Source: G965222505 sp965222505
GTDB lineage: Bacteria; Bacteroidota; Rhodothermia; Rhodothermales; DATKEJ01
Direction: 5' to 3'
Length of the DNA stretch: 64,000 nucleotides
Assembly (NCBI GenBank): GCA_965222505.1
Contig: OZ244956.1
Span: 1,240,001 to 1,304,000 of the forward strand
Shown: positions 32,591 to 41,394 of the stretch, piece by piece
Numbering within the stretch: the stretch's first letter is position 1
Layout of the letters: every line of letters begins with the position of its first letter
Position numbers and translations under genes: made by a program
Notes under the pieces: generated by a model
What the model saw: only the letters and a program-made list of their open reading frames with translations
What the model was told of the DNA's origin: nothing
The model's database searches: none

Positions 32591-34153
32591 ATGAATACTA
32601 CCAGCAGCGGACTATCCATCGCGCCGGTTTACGGCCCGGATGACCTCGCCGACGGCCTCTCCAAACGCCTTGGGCAACCCAGCCAATACCCGTTTACCCG
32701 TGGTATCTATCCGGAAATGTACCGTCAACGGCTCTGGACCATGCGGCAATACGCTGGGTTTTCCACAGCGGAAGCCTCCAACACCCGGTATCATTACCTG
32801 CTTTCCAAAGGCGTGATGGGCCTATCCGTTGCCTTCGACCTCCCCACACAGATCGGCTATGATTCGGACAATCCGATGGCTGATGGCGAGGTGGGTAAGG
32901 TGGGCGTAGCGATCGACTCTCTGGAGGATATGGAGCGCCTGTTTAAGGACATCAACCTGCAACAGGTAACCACCTCCATGACGATCAACGCCACGGCCTC
33001 TACGCTGCTGGCGCTGTACGTGGCCGTCGCAAAAAAACAGGGTGCCGACCTGAGCAAAATCGGCGGGACCATCCAGAACGATATTCTCAAGGAATATGCT
33101 GCGCGGGGCACCTACATCTACCCGCCCCGGCCCTCCATGCGGCTCATCACGGATGTGTTTGCATGGTGTGCCCACGAATTGCCCCGCTGGAATACCATCT
33201 CCATTTCTGGCTATCACATCCGAGAAGCCGGTTCAACGGCCGTGCAGGAACTGGCCTTTACCCTTGCCAACGGCATTGCCTATGTGCAAGCCGCCGTCAA
33301 TCAGGGGCTGGACGTGAATGTATTTGGGCGCAGGCTTTCCTTCTTTTTTAATGCCCACAACCACTTCTTTGAGGAGGTTGCCAAATTCAGGGCCGCCCGG
33401 CGGCTGTGGGCTCGGATTATGAAAGAACGCTTTGGGGCGACGCACCCCAAAGCCATGCAGTGCCGGTTCCATACCCAGACCGGCGGCTCTACCCTAACGG
33501 CCCAACAACCCCAGAACAACGTGGCCCGCGTTACGCTACAGGCCCTCTCCGCTGTTTTGGGTGGCACCCAGAGCCTGCACACCAACGGCTACGACGAAGC
33601 CCTGGCCCTCCCCACCGAAGCCGCAGCCCGCACCGCACTGCGTACCCAGCAGATCATCGGCCACGAGTCCGGCGTCACGTCTACGGTTGACCCCCTGGCC
33701 GGGTCATACTTTGTGGAACACCTGACGGATGAAGTGGAACAGGCAGCGATGCGTCTCATCGAGAAGATCGATGACATGGGCGGCGCCGTATCGGCCATTG
33801 AAGAGGGGTTTTACCAGGAGCAAATCGGCCAATCTGCATACTTGTATCAGCAAGCGGTTGAGCGCGGCGAGCAGATTATCGTTGGCGTGAACCAGTTTGC
33901 CGAGACCGAGCAGGAAGACCCACCGGTCTTTCGGGTAGATACCTCAGTCCAAATCGAGCAAACGACGCGGCTCCAGGCCCTCCGCGCACGGCGTGATCCG
34001 GCTTCAGCAGAAGCTGCCCTGTCTCGCATGGTAGAGGCCGCCCACACCGACCAGAACCTGATGCCCCGCCTGATTCACGCCGTTGAGCAGCACGTCACCC
34101 TCGGCGAAATCGCACATGCCCTCCGGGGCGTCTGGGGCGAGTATGAGGGTTAA
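32591..34153 (+). CDS. Methylmalonyl-CoA mutase, large (catalytic) subunit without B12 domain
   Basis: The 520-residue barrel domain of a B12-dependent acyl-CoA mutase, converting methylmalonyl-CoA and succinyl-CoA. Recognised by 'GIYPEMYRQRLWTMRQYAGFSTAEASN', 'VAFDLPTQIGYDSDNP', 'GTIQNDILKEYAARGTYIYPP', 'ISISGYHIREAG', 'FFNAHNHFFEEVAKFRAARRLW' and 'RFHTQTGGSTLTAQQP'. The protein stops where the separate cobalamin-binding subunit would begin, so this is the archaeal/two-gene type. The small subunit gene is not beside it. The adenosyltransferase at 22218-22778 could supply its cofactor. It ends 6 bases from a convergent gene. Confidence 0.92.
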   Translation: MNTTSSGLSIAPVYGPDDLADGLSKRLGQPSQYPFTRGIYPEMYRQRLWTMRQYAGFSTAEASNTRYHYLLSKGVMGLSVAFDLPTQIGYDSDNPMADGEVGKVGVAIDSLEDMERLFKDINLQQVTTSMTINATASTLLALYVAVAKKQGADLSKIGGTIQNDILKEYAARGTYIYPPRPSMRLITDVFAWCAHELPRWNTISISGYHIREAGSTAVQELAFTLANGIAYVQAAVNQGLDVNVFGRRLSFFFNAHNHFFEEVAKFRAARRLWARIMKERFGATHPKAMQCRFHTQTGGSTLTAQQPQNNVARVTLQALSAVLGGTQSLHTNGYDEALALPTEAAARTALRTQQIIGHESGVTSTVDPLAGSYFVEHLTDEVEQAAMRLIEKIDDMGGAVSAIEEGFYQEQIGQSAYLYQQAVERGEQIIVGVNQFAETEQEDPPVFRVDTSVQIEQTTRLQALRARRDPASAEAALSRMVEAAHTDQNLMPRLIHAVEQHVTLGEIAHALRGVWGEYEG

Positions 34154-34159
34154 AACAAG

Positions 34160-35263
34160 CTAGCGGACCACCACCAGGGTACGGTCTGCCGAAAACACTT
34201 CCCCGACGGCCCGATAGAGGTACATCCCGGCAGGCAGGTCCTCCGCATCCACCACAAAGGGATAGGCACGTCCTTTCTCCATCACATCGTCATACAGGGT
34301 ACGCACCTGACGGCCTTGCGCATCGTAAACAGCAAGCTGAATGTGTTGGGTCTGGGCAACGGCCAGGGTGAATTGGGTCTGGGTGTCAAAGGGATTCGGA
34401 TAGGCCGAGGCCAACTGATATGCACCCGGCAAGCCCACCCGGAGTTCGACCGTCGGCCCTATGGCAAATGTGCCGTCGAAGTCGATTTGTTTGAGCCGGA
34501 AGCGGTAATCGGCGGGCATCAGATTGGGGATGTGGGCGGTGTAGGTTTGCGGGGCATTGGTGGTGCCTGCACCCGTAACAAATTTTGCATCCTCCCAATC
34601 CTCGGAGAATGGGCCATACATCTGGACCTGGAACCCGGCGTTGTCCAATTCACTAGCGGTCTCCCAGGTTAGCCGAACGCCGTCGCGTTCCTGCTCGGCC
34701 TCAAACCGGGTCAGTTCGACAGGGAGCGGCGTATCCTGATTCTGGAACAGGCTACATCCCGACTCTTCCAGGGAAAAATCGTCCGAAGCGTATTCGCATA
34801 GGGCCCACTCCAGGTTGGCAAGTTGGCTACCGTCGGTCACGGAGAACCGCACCGTGGCCACATCCATGTACTCGGAGAAACGTACCGCTTGCCCATTCCC
34901 CGGAGAAAATATAAAGATGTTCAGGGAGACGATCCGGCCTGAAGGATGCGTCAAAGACGATCCCAGGTAGTCGCTGTTGGTATCCTGATGAAATGAGGTG
35001 AAGATATAGTCCACATTTTTCACCGGCTCGATTGGAAACGACAACGCCGAGAGGTTATAGGTGAACTGAAAGGTGGATGGCCCCAGATTAAACGTGGGCG
35101 TCTTCTCTGATTTGATTTGGACAGTTACTTCCAGTGTACTGCCACCATCAATCAGTTCGGTTTGAAATCGTCCGGACAAGGACTGTGCTGTGCTGCTTAG
35201 CGGGAGGCTCAACCCGATGAGTACAATCACCGAGAGCCACCGCCACGTATACCTCGCGTTCAT
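34160..35263 (-). CDS. Secreted cohesin-like protein with T9SS sorting domain (paralogue B)
   Basis: This 367-residue paralogue of the proteins at 4382-5524 and 35340-36428 has a signal peptide (to 'SSTAQ'), a cohesin-like beta domain with 'FNLGPSTFQFTYNLSALSF' and 'YMDVATVRFSV', the 'DNAGFQVQMYGP'/'RFRLKQIDFDGTF' domain, and a sorting domain from 'SAYPNPFD'. The start at 35263 is supported by AGGAG four bases upstream; a longer frame to 35386 runs into the neighbour. It lies 76 bases downstream of paralogue C and is probably co-transcribed with it. Function unknown. Confidence 0.82.
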   Translation of the reverse strand: MNARYTWRWLSVIVLIGLSLPLSSTAQSLSGRFQTELIDGGSTLEVTVQIKSEKTPTFNLGPSTFQFTYNLSALSFPIEPVKNVDYIFTSFHQDTNSDYLGSSLTHPSGRIVSLNIFIFSPGNGQAVRFSEYMDVATVRFSVTDGSQLANLEWALCEYASDDFSLEESGCSLFQNQDTPLPVELTRFEAEQERDGVRLTWETASELDNAGFQVQMYGPFSEDWEDAKFVTGAGTTNAPQTYTAHIPNLMPADYRFRLKQIDFDGTFAIGPTVELRVGLPGAYQLASAYPNPFDTQTQFTLAVAQTQHIQLAVYDAQGRQVRTLYDDVMEKGRAYPFVVDAEDLPAGMYLYRAVGEVFSADRTLVVVR

Positions 35264-35339
35264 GGCGCTCCTGTATGGTTTGAGACGGATGCTTGCCAGA
35301 ACCCGTCTACTCCTTAACTTGCAATCCCCCAACCGGGGG

Positions 35340-36428
35340 TTATCGCACCACGGTAATCGAGCGATGGCCGTGTAGGCCATCTCCAACTACGCGGTACATA
35401 TAGATGCCGCTGGGTAATCCATCGGCGTTTACACTAAATCGGTGCGTCACCTGGCCGCGTAGCCAGCCGTCGTGCACCACCCAAATGCGCCGACCGGTGG
35501 CATCGTACAGATCAATGCGTACGGGTTGTGCCTCAGCCAAGGTCAGGGTAAAATCTGCCTGGTTGGTAAAGGGGTTGGGATACGCCTGAGACAACTGGTA
35601 CTGGCCCACCAATTCCAGACGTGCTTCAACAACCTCGCTGTATTCAAATGTACCGTCAAAGTCGATCTGTTTCAACCGAAATCGATAGGTCCCCGGAGCA
35701 AGATCTGCAACGGTGTGCCGGTAGTTTTGGGGTTCACTGGTCGTACCAGCCCCAGGAATAAATTGGACCATCTGCCAATCGGGGGTATCCGCCCCTTGCA
35801 TCTGCACCTCAAAACCGGCATTGTCAGCCTCACTCGCTGTTTCCCAGGAAAGCGCAACGGCATTTTCCGAGGGTTGTGCCGAGAACTGCGTCAGCTCAAC
35901 GGGAAGCGGAACGTCTTGATTGGCAAACAATGCACAAGACGATTCAATAATCGCTAAGTCATCAGATGAATACTCACACAGATCCCAGGTGAGACCCGTA
36001 GACTGTGAACCGTCCACGACCTGAAAGCGAAACGAGACCACATCCATCATCGCGGCATTGTTCACGGGTGTACCCGTCAAGCCGAAAATGAACACGTTGA
36101 CAGACACGCGCCCTGGTGTGGGTGCCGTGACATTGCTGCTGTAGTTATCTGATGCAAAGGCTGCGAAGGTATAATTCACATCCTCCGTCGGCGAAGCGGG
36201 AAAGGCCAGGGCCAAGGTGTTGTAGGAAAATTGAAAGGTAGACAGTCCCAGATTAAAGGTGGGATTGACCTGAGACTGAAGCTGAAACATCACATCGACA
36301 AATCCGCCAGAAGGTGTACCGACTACAAACTGGCCACCCAGTACCTGCCCCAGGGACATCCCCGGCAGGAACAGCCCTAAGAACAGGACCCCTGACAAGA
36401 TATTCGGATACAAGGACCGGCGCTTCAT
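35340..36428 (-). CDS. Secreted cohesin-like protein with T9SS sorting domain (paralogue C)
   Basis: A 362-residue protein with the same three-part plan as paralogues A and B: signal peptide, beta domain with 'FNLGLSTFQFSYNTLALAF' and 'MMDVVSFRFQV', the shared 'DNAGFEVQMQ'/'RFRLKQIDFDGTFEYS' domain, and a sorting domain from 'QAYPNPF'. A GAGAGGT ribosome-binding site stands seven bases before the ATG. B and C are a tandem duplication of one ancestral gene. Binding partner unknown. Confidence 0.82.
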   Translation of the reverse strand: MKRRSLYPNILSGVLFLGLFLPGMSLGQVLGGQFVVGTPSGGFVDVMFQLQSQVNPTFNLGLSTFQFSYNTLALAFPASPTEDVNYTFAAFASDNYSSNVTAPTPGRVSVNVFIFGLTGTPVNNAAMMDVVSFRFQVVDGSQSTGLTWDLCEYSSDDLAIIESSCALFANQDVPLPVELTQFSAQPSENAVALSWETASEADNAGFEVQMQGADTPDWQMVQFIPGAGTTSEPQNYRHTVADLAPGTYRFRLKQIDFDGTFEYSEVVEARLELVGQYQLSQAYPNPFTNQADFTLTLAEAQPVRIDLYDATGRRIWVVHDGWLRGQVTHRFSVNADGLPSGIYMYRVVGDGLHGHRSITVVR

Positions 36429-36517
36429 GACGCGTACCTCTCTGGATGATGGTGGTAAGATGTGGCCTCCTTAAAGCCGATACTCCTGGGTTGTATTACC
36501 TCGAAGAACATGTAATT

Positions 36518-36549
36518 AACTGACATCAGACAAAATAATCAAGTCAGTT
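36518..36549. other. Inverted repeat between secreted-protein genes
   Basis: Seven-base arms AACTGAC and GTCAGTT enclose 18 AT-rich bases in the 164-base gap. It could be an operator or mRNA fold; no T-run supports termination on the minus strand. Confidence 0.35.
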
Positions 36550-36592
36550 GCCCTTTTTGGCATTCCTTTCAAGGACATCTCCTGCCATCTTA

Positions 36593-37171
36593 TCACCATA
36601 TTGCATTTACACCTGGATTCCCGATGATGGTATGCACCGGTCTGGAATACCCGAAGCGATGGTTCCATTCCACTTGTCTGAGCCTGAACTGGTACGTTCC
36701 GTTGCTCAACCCACGCAGTTCATACCCGTAATGCCTGGGTATGGCGAGGGTCCCCCCTCCCGGAAAATAAGCCACCGCCCTATAGGGTGCGCCGTCTCGG
36801 CTTTGCTCTATAACAAAACCGGCGTTTTCATATTCCCGCGTGGTCTTCCACCGCAGCCGCGCCGTATCGCCATCCAGCGATACGCTGAAGCCAAACAGGT
36901 GTGCCAGGGTGAAGGTCTGAACCGGTTCCCCAACGTTCTCTGCCGTCAAGACCTCCCAGACTGCTTCATCACTATGTTCAGACGTGGCCTTTGAAGGAGC
37001 AGAATGCCCAGTCTTGGGTGAGGCCGGGTTTCGCAGGTCTATCGGTCGGACGAAGGTACCTGCATATTGCGGCTGGGCATTGACCTGTCCCAGCATCAGT
37101 ATACTAAGGGCCAGGCTCCACCACATCTTGCTGATGGGGTTGGTACAGTTGGGGTCCGTTGCATGATTCAT
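36593..37171 (-). CDS. Secreted protein with the shared RFRL module but no sorting domain
   Basis: A 192-residue protein with a leader ('MWWSLALSILMLGQVNAQ' after a polar 15-residue extension). GGAGG six bases before the ATG at 37171 supports the long start. After a low-complexity region, residues about 105-185 repeat the domain seen in the cohesin-like paralogues and the subtilisin ('ENAGFVIEQSRDGAPYRAVAYFPGGGT', 'YQFRLRQVEWNHRFGYS'). It stops where those proteins continue into the YPNPF sorting domain, so it may be a shortened or decaying relative. Confidence 0.65.
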   Translation of the reverse strand: MNHATDPNCTNPISKMWWSLALSILMLGQVNAQPQYAGTFVRPIDLRNPASPKTGHSAPSKATSEHSDEAVWEVLTAENVGEPVQTFTLAHLFGFSVSLDGDTARLRWKTTREYENAGFVIEQSRDGAPYRAVAYFPGGGTLAIPRHYGYELRGLSNGTYQFRLRQVEWNHRFGYSRPVHTIIGNPGVNAIW

Positions 37172-37354
37172 GATGCGCCTCCGTTAGATGTCACCAAGTG
37201 TTCTTGCTACGCCTAAATGTTGGTGACCGAGGATCTATGACATACCTCCTCCTCTATTTGCTAACGCGTATTTTCCTCCTGAAACGGATCTTCTATACAG
37301 CGTACTGCATTTCGGCCAGGCTTCTCCTTAATGTGGACGATACCCATACCAAGA

Positions 37355-37394
37355 GCCTGGACCCCGCATCGGAAAAACCGACGAAGATCCAGGC
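37355..37394. other. Inverted repeat in the gap upstream of the TapB-like gene's end
   Basis: GCCTGGA and TCCAGGC (7-base arms) enclose a 26-base stretch that itself holds CGG-AAAAA-CCG. It lies in a 247-base gap with no gene recognised; a folded 3' end for the minus-strand gene above is possible, but there is no T-run. Confidence 0.35.
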
Positions 37395-37418
37395 CCAGTT
37401 TCGGTAAAAGCGTATTGC

Positions 37419-38153
37419 TTATCCGGCCTGACCAATGCTGAGCAGTTGGGTGTAATTCTTGAGCTTCTTGCCTTTTTTGTCCCACTGTTCCGAGCGAACC
37501 ATCATACCCAATCCTGGGGCAAACCAGGTTTTGTTTACAACATTGCCACCCTTTATTTTGATCGGCCCCATTTTGACCTTCGACTCAAAGCGTTCCGAAA
37601 CGGTATAGGTATCGAACGTTCCAGCCGGGGTTTCCGTGCTACCGACCGCCAAAACATTACGTTCGGTCGAATGGACTTCCAGCGTGCCGCCCAGGCCACC
37701 ACCGCCTTCCATGGAGAACTTGGCCGTCAGGTGGCCGTCGGTCAATACATCACCGACGGAGACCGAGGCTGGAAAATTGATGTAATCACTTTCGATCTCC
37801 ATATTCCAATCCTCAAACGCCTTCGTCATTTCCGGCGTCATGAACCGTTCCAGATCGACCACCACGATCCCCTCCCGACATTCCATATCGTAGGACATGG
37901 TATGCTGGTGTTCATCTTTCTTGTTGTACAAGTCGACGGTGACGGTGGCTTCCACCCCGCCGTCCACGGCGGAAACATCCGTCATGGTGTAGGCCACCTT
38001 ACCTTCGAGTTTGTCTTTTTTGTTATAGGAGCCATATTCAAAGCGGGTATTGGCCTTAAACATGTCACAGGTTTGCGCGCTCAGGGGTGAGGCGGCAAAT
38101 ACCAAGGCCATCAGGCTGGCCCACAGGGTACGGGTAAGGGATGTATAGGTCAT
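37419..38153 (-). CDS. Exported DUF3108/TapB-like protein
   Basis: The 244-residue protein has a signal peptide to 'SPLSAQ'. The mature part is an all-beta protein ('GKVAYTMTDVSAVDGGVEATVTV', 'GTFDTYTVSERFESKVK', 'TWFAPGLGMMVRSEQW'), the typical layout of periplasmic DUF3108/TapB-family proteins. Function is unknown. The ATG at 38153 is preferred over a TTG at 38180. It follows the CsgG-like gene by 97 bases, which hold a strong hairpin. Confidence 0.7.
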   Translation of the reverse strand: MTYTSLTRTLWASLMALVFAASPLSAQTCDMFKANTRFEYGSYNKKDKLEGKVAYTMTDVSAVDGGVEATVTVDLYNKKDEHQHTMSYDMECREGIVVVDLERFMTPEMTKAFEDWNMEIESDYINFPASVSVGDVLTDGHLTAKFSMEGGGGLGGTLEVHSTERNVLAVGSTETPAGTFDTYTVSERFESKVKMGPIKIKGGNVVNKTWFAPGLGMMVRSEQWDKKGKKLKNYTQLLSIGQAG

Positions 38154-38191
38154 TGAAGGTGTGTTTGAGATTGGATTCAAGAAATATTTCG

Positions 38192-38240
38192 TGATGCGTA
38201 TTGCGTATGGCTATTGGTTTACGCAATACGCATTACGGCC
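38192..38240. repeat. Heptamer tract forming a perfect 13-base hairpin
   Basis: Period-7 units (TGATGCG, TATTGCG, TATGGCT, ATTGGTT, TACGCAA, TACGCAT, TACGGCC) are arranged so that TGCGTATTGCGTA at 38195-38207 pairs perfectly with TACGCAATACGCA at 38220-38232, with a 12-base loop. It lies between two minus-strand genes. Confidence 0.75.
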
Positions 38241-38250
38241 AACCGATGCG

Positions 38251-39288
38251 TTACTTCTCTTTGATAATGTCCCCGCGTTCCATGCCGCCGCCGGAAAGGA
38301 CTTTGCACTGTGAGGCTTTGCCGCTTCCCATCTGATTGTTGACCACTTCAATCTCGCCGATTTCAGTTTCCATGCTACCGAGAGAGAGGCCGGTATCCGG
38401 GTCGATCAACTCTTCGCCGGCCCGCATCACGATGAACCGGTCGCCATTTTCCACACCGCTCATGGCTCCGGCATTGATGATGACGTTCCCGCCGGACATC
38501 GTGACGACCTTGGCTTGCCACGGCAGACTATCAGCGTAGGTATCGGTCAGTTCCACGATGCCTTCGATGGCCTCACGGGTGGCCTTGCCGACCATTGAGT
38601 CATCGAAATCGTTCTGGTTTTTGAAGGACACCTTGTTGGTGCGGAAGCTGAGGCCGCGCTTTTTCTTTTCTTTGCGCACGTTTTCCGCCGAGACGATCTC
38701 GCCCGTTGTGGTATCGATGAGGCGTACGTCTACGGCCACAACGGCCTTGTCGCTTTTGACGCCCACACCAAGCTTCGAGGTGGAGCCCCCCACACCACCG
38801 CTGCCGTAACCAAATTCGGTGACGGCCCCAACGATGGCCAGTTCAACCCCGAGGAGTTGCCCCACCTTGGCGGCACTTTCAGCCGTGGTGCCTGTTTGCA
38901 CCTGTCCACCTCCACCGCTGCCTTCTTCTCCACCGGTCATGATGTAGCGGAAGAAATCGTTCACGGTTTGGGCAACATCCTGATTGCCCCCCTGGCCGAG
39001 CTTTTGCTCTTTAAAGATTTCGTCGATCTCTTTGCGCTCCATGACGCGGTATTTGCCGGACTTGACAAGGGCCGTGGTAAGCATATCGGACATGCCTTCG
39101 CCAGGATGTACCCGGCTGTCGAACCAGCCAAACTGTTTGTCGGTACGGTCTTCAAACGTGAAAACGGCGACGCGCTTTTTGAGGGTTTTTTGGGCCATCA
39201 CCTGAATCGGCTGCGCCAGGAGACCGATCATGAGTAGAAAAAGCCCGCTCCGTAGAATAGACGGAACATAGGAATGTAAACGGTTCAT
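38251..39288 (-). CDS. CsgG/HfaB-like exported protein
   Basis: A 345-residue protein with a signal peptide (to 'QVMAQ') and no lipobox cysteine, then 'RVAVFTFEDRT', 'GMSDMLTTALVKSGKYRVMERKEIDEIFKEQKLG' and 'AVVAVDVRLIDTTTGEIVSAENV', the signature of CsgG-type domains. In curli systems CsgG is the outer-membrane secretion pore; no curli genes are nearby, and many CsgG-like proteins elsewhere have other or unknown roles. The C-terminal third ('GNVIINAGAMSGVENGDRFIVM') resembles a small beta domain found in flagellar or peptidoglycan-associated relatives. Confidence 0.83.
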   Translation of the reverse strand: MNRLHSYVPSILRSGLFLLMIGLLAQPIQVMAQKTLKKRVAVFTFEDRTDKQFGWFDSRVHPGEGMSDMLTTALVKSGKYRVMERKEIDEIFKEQKLGQGGNQDVAQTVNDFFRYIMTGGEEGSGGGGQVQTGTTAESAAKVGQLLGVELAIVGAVTEFGYGSGGVGGSTSKLGVGVKSDKAVVAVDVRLIDTTTGEIVSAENVRKEKKKRGLSFRTNKVSFKNQNDFDDSMVGKATREAIEGIVELTDTYADSLPWQAKVVTMSGGNVIINAGAMSGVENGDRFIVMRAGEELIDPDTGLSLGSMETEIGEIEVVNNQMGSGKASQCKVLSGGGMERGDIIKEK

Positions 39289-39464
39289 AACTATCAGATT
39301 AGGGTTGGTGCATTGGAATGGCGACGGCCGGACAATAGTTTAGATAACCGGCTGCTACAACCAATATAAGCATAAGCCTGCCATGCTGTTCCTATATTCA
39401 CTAAAGCGTAAACTTTGTCATCAGACCGGACATTTTTCTTTTTTCTGCCTTACACCAGTGTGCT

Positions 39465-41381
39465 ATGCTTCGCATTTTCTTGTTTTGGGCCACCTGTTGG
39501 ATGCTCTGCCGGCCCACCTCTGGCACGGCACAGCAACGGGACTACTGGCCGATGAAAGCACACGATGCCCGCCGTACGGGCCAGAGCGGCAACCGCGGAC
39601 CGTCCGCGTTGCTCGAAGACGGCGGCTGGACCTATGAAGCCCCTGGCGCGGTTGAACTCAACATCGGCGCAACCGTCACGGAAAACGGCATCTTCTTCGG
39701 CTCCTGGGGTTTGCTCCGCACCGACAACACCGCGGACCGCCGGGGATGGGACAAGTTCGACGGCAAGGTTTACGGCCTCGACCCACTGACGGGAGATGCG
39801 TTGTGGGATGGCCCCCTGGCCCTGGACCGCGTCCCGGCCTGTTATGCCTTCGACGGCCGCAAAAAGTCCGATACCGATACCGGCTTCTGCGGCGAGGACA
39901 ACCCTTACCTCGCGACGTTTTACAACGGCACCGTCGAAGGGCAAGGTGCATACGATGCCGAGCGCAATACGATCTACTTTGGCAGAGGGGACGGTCGGCT
40001 TTTTGCCATCGATCCAGATGCCGGGGCCATACGCTGGCGCTTCCAAACGTTTAACCCTGAAGTCCCGGACGATCCCGACGGCGGCGGTGAAATTGTTGCC
40101 TCCCCGCTTCTTGCACCGGACGGCACCGTCTACATTGCGACCTGGGGTGAGGGTCCCTATGAGACCCATGCCTTCTACGCCATCAACCCGGACGGCACCT
40201 TACAATGGCGTTACCCTGCAAACAGCTCGCTTCCCCAACGGTTGTTTGCCTCTCCTGCGCTGAGCCCGGATGGCGCCACCATCTATGGCGGCACCTTCTT
40301 TGACGACGTAGCCGTACCTGGGGTCCTCTACGCACTCAACCGGGAGCCCTTCGGCCCATCCTCCGATGCCGAACGCCTGAAATGGACCATGCCGCTGACG
40401 TTTGAGAGTCGTCCCGTCTGGACGGCCACACTGGCCGTCGGCGCGGATGGGACGGTGTATGTTGGCGGTGCGGTGGTTGACGGATTTCGTAACCGCGCGG
40501 TCGTGTTTGCCGTGCAAGACACCGATACCGGCCCCCTCCTGAAATGGACCACCCCGTATGTGGAATTGAACGACGGGGCCGATTATGCGTTGGGTATTGC
40601 CCTCCGCGAAACAGGGCGAGAGACCGAACAGGTATTTGCGACCACAGCCAATGTATCCACCTTGCTCAACAATGGACGCACCGAGGGCACCCTTTATGCC
40701 ATTGATCCAGACACCGGCACCCTGGAAGCCTCCTATGATCCTTCAGATGATGTTCCAGAAGCGGTCGGTAGCCTGAATTCACCGGCAATCTCCTCGGATG
40801 GTATGCTTTACTTCGGGGTTCGCGGTCGTGCAGGTGGGAATGGGCCAAAGGGGCAATTGTTTGCGGTCTCGTATGAGCCGGGGTTATTTTCGTATGGCTG
40901 GCATGCACCACTAGACGGGCATGTGGAATGGAACCACCCGGCCCTCGGCCCGGACGGCTGGGTTTACACCGGGAGTTCGGTCGGACCCGGCACGGGTATT
41001 CCGTTTGCTTTTCCGCCTGGGGTTACGCCCAACGGTACAACGCCGACGTTTTACGGGTTTCAGGGGCCGTTTTTTCCAGTTTCGAATGCCGAGGAGGATG
41101 TAGGGACAAGGCATGCCTTGTCCCTACTACAAGTGCCATACCCGAATCCGGTGCAAACGCGGGCCACGGTCTCGTTTTCGATGGATCGGCCCCAACGGGT
41201 ACGACTGGATGTGTTTGATGTACTGGGACGGCACCTCCGTACGATACACGATGGATGGAAGACTGCCGGTACCCATCAGGCCCACGTGGATGTGCAAGGG
41301 CTATCGCCGGGAACCTACTACCTCCAGTTGACCGGGCTTGATGGGACGCACATCCACCCCCTGGTCGTTTTCTCGCCTTGA
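39465..41381 (+). CDS. Secreted PQQ-type beta-propeller protein with T9SS sorting domain
   Basis: A 638-residue protein with a short signal peptide ('LFWATCWMLCRPTSGTAQ'), then an eight-bladed-like propeller of PQQ/BamB repeats ('GKVYGLDPLTGDALW', 'GRLFAIDPDAGAIRWRFQT', 'GTLYAIDPDTGTLEASYDP'), and a sorting domain from 'VPYPNPVQTRATVSFSM'. Whether it binds PQQ as a dehydrogenase cofactor or is a scaffold is not decided. A perfect 28-base palindrome lies in the linker before the sorting domain (41100-41127) and is read as part of the protein ('DVGTRHALSLL'). Confidence 0.83.
   Translation: MLRIFLFWATCWMLCRPTSGTAQQRDYWPMKAHDARRTGQSGNRGPSALLEDGGWTYEAPGAVELNIGATVTENGIFFGSWGLLRTDNTADRRGWDKFDGKVYGLDPLTGDALWDGPLALDRVPACYAFDGRKKSDTDTGFCGEDNPYLATFYNGTVEGQGAYDAERNTIYFGRGDGRLFAIDPDAGAIRWRFQTFNPEVPDDPDGGGEIVASPLLAPDGTVYIATWGEGPYETHAFYAINPDGTLQWRYPANSSLPQRLFASPALSPDGATIYGGTFFDDVAVPGVLYALNREPFGPSSDAERLKWTMPLTFESRPVWTATLAVGADGTVYVGGAVVDGFRNRAVVFAVQDTDTGPLLKWTTPYVELNDGADYALGIALRETGRETEQVFATTANVSTLLNNGRTEGTLYAIDPDTGTLEASYDPSDDVPEAVGSLNSPAISSDGMLYFGVRGRAGGNGPKGQLFAVSYEPGLFSYGWHAPLDGHVEWNHPALGPDGWVYTGSSVGPGTGIPFAFPPGVTPNGTTPTFYGFQGPFFPVSNAEEDVGTRHALSLLQVPYPNPVQTRATVSFSMDRPQRVRLDVFDVLGRHLRTIHDGWKTAGTHQAHVDVQGLSPGTYYLQLTGLDGTHIHPLVVFSP
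41100..41127. repeat. Perfect 28-base palindrome inside a coding sequence (copy 2 of dispersed element)
   Basis: The arms are GTAGGGACAAGGCA and TGCCTTGTCCCTAC with no loop. It shares its core with 4332-4361. It sits in frame at the junction between the propeller and the sorting domain, where an insertion would be tolerated. Confidence 0.85.
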
Positions 41382-41394
41382 TCTGACGACGTGC

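Noticed and set aside
38251..39288. Curli secretion locus
   Set aside because: Only a CsgG-like protein is present; no curlin-repeat proteins or CsgE/F-like genes are nearby.
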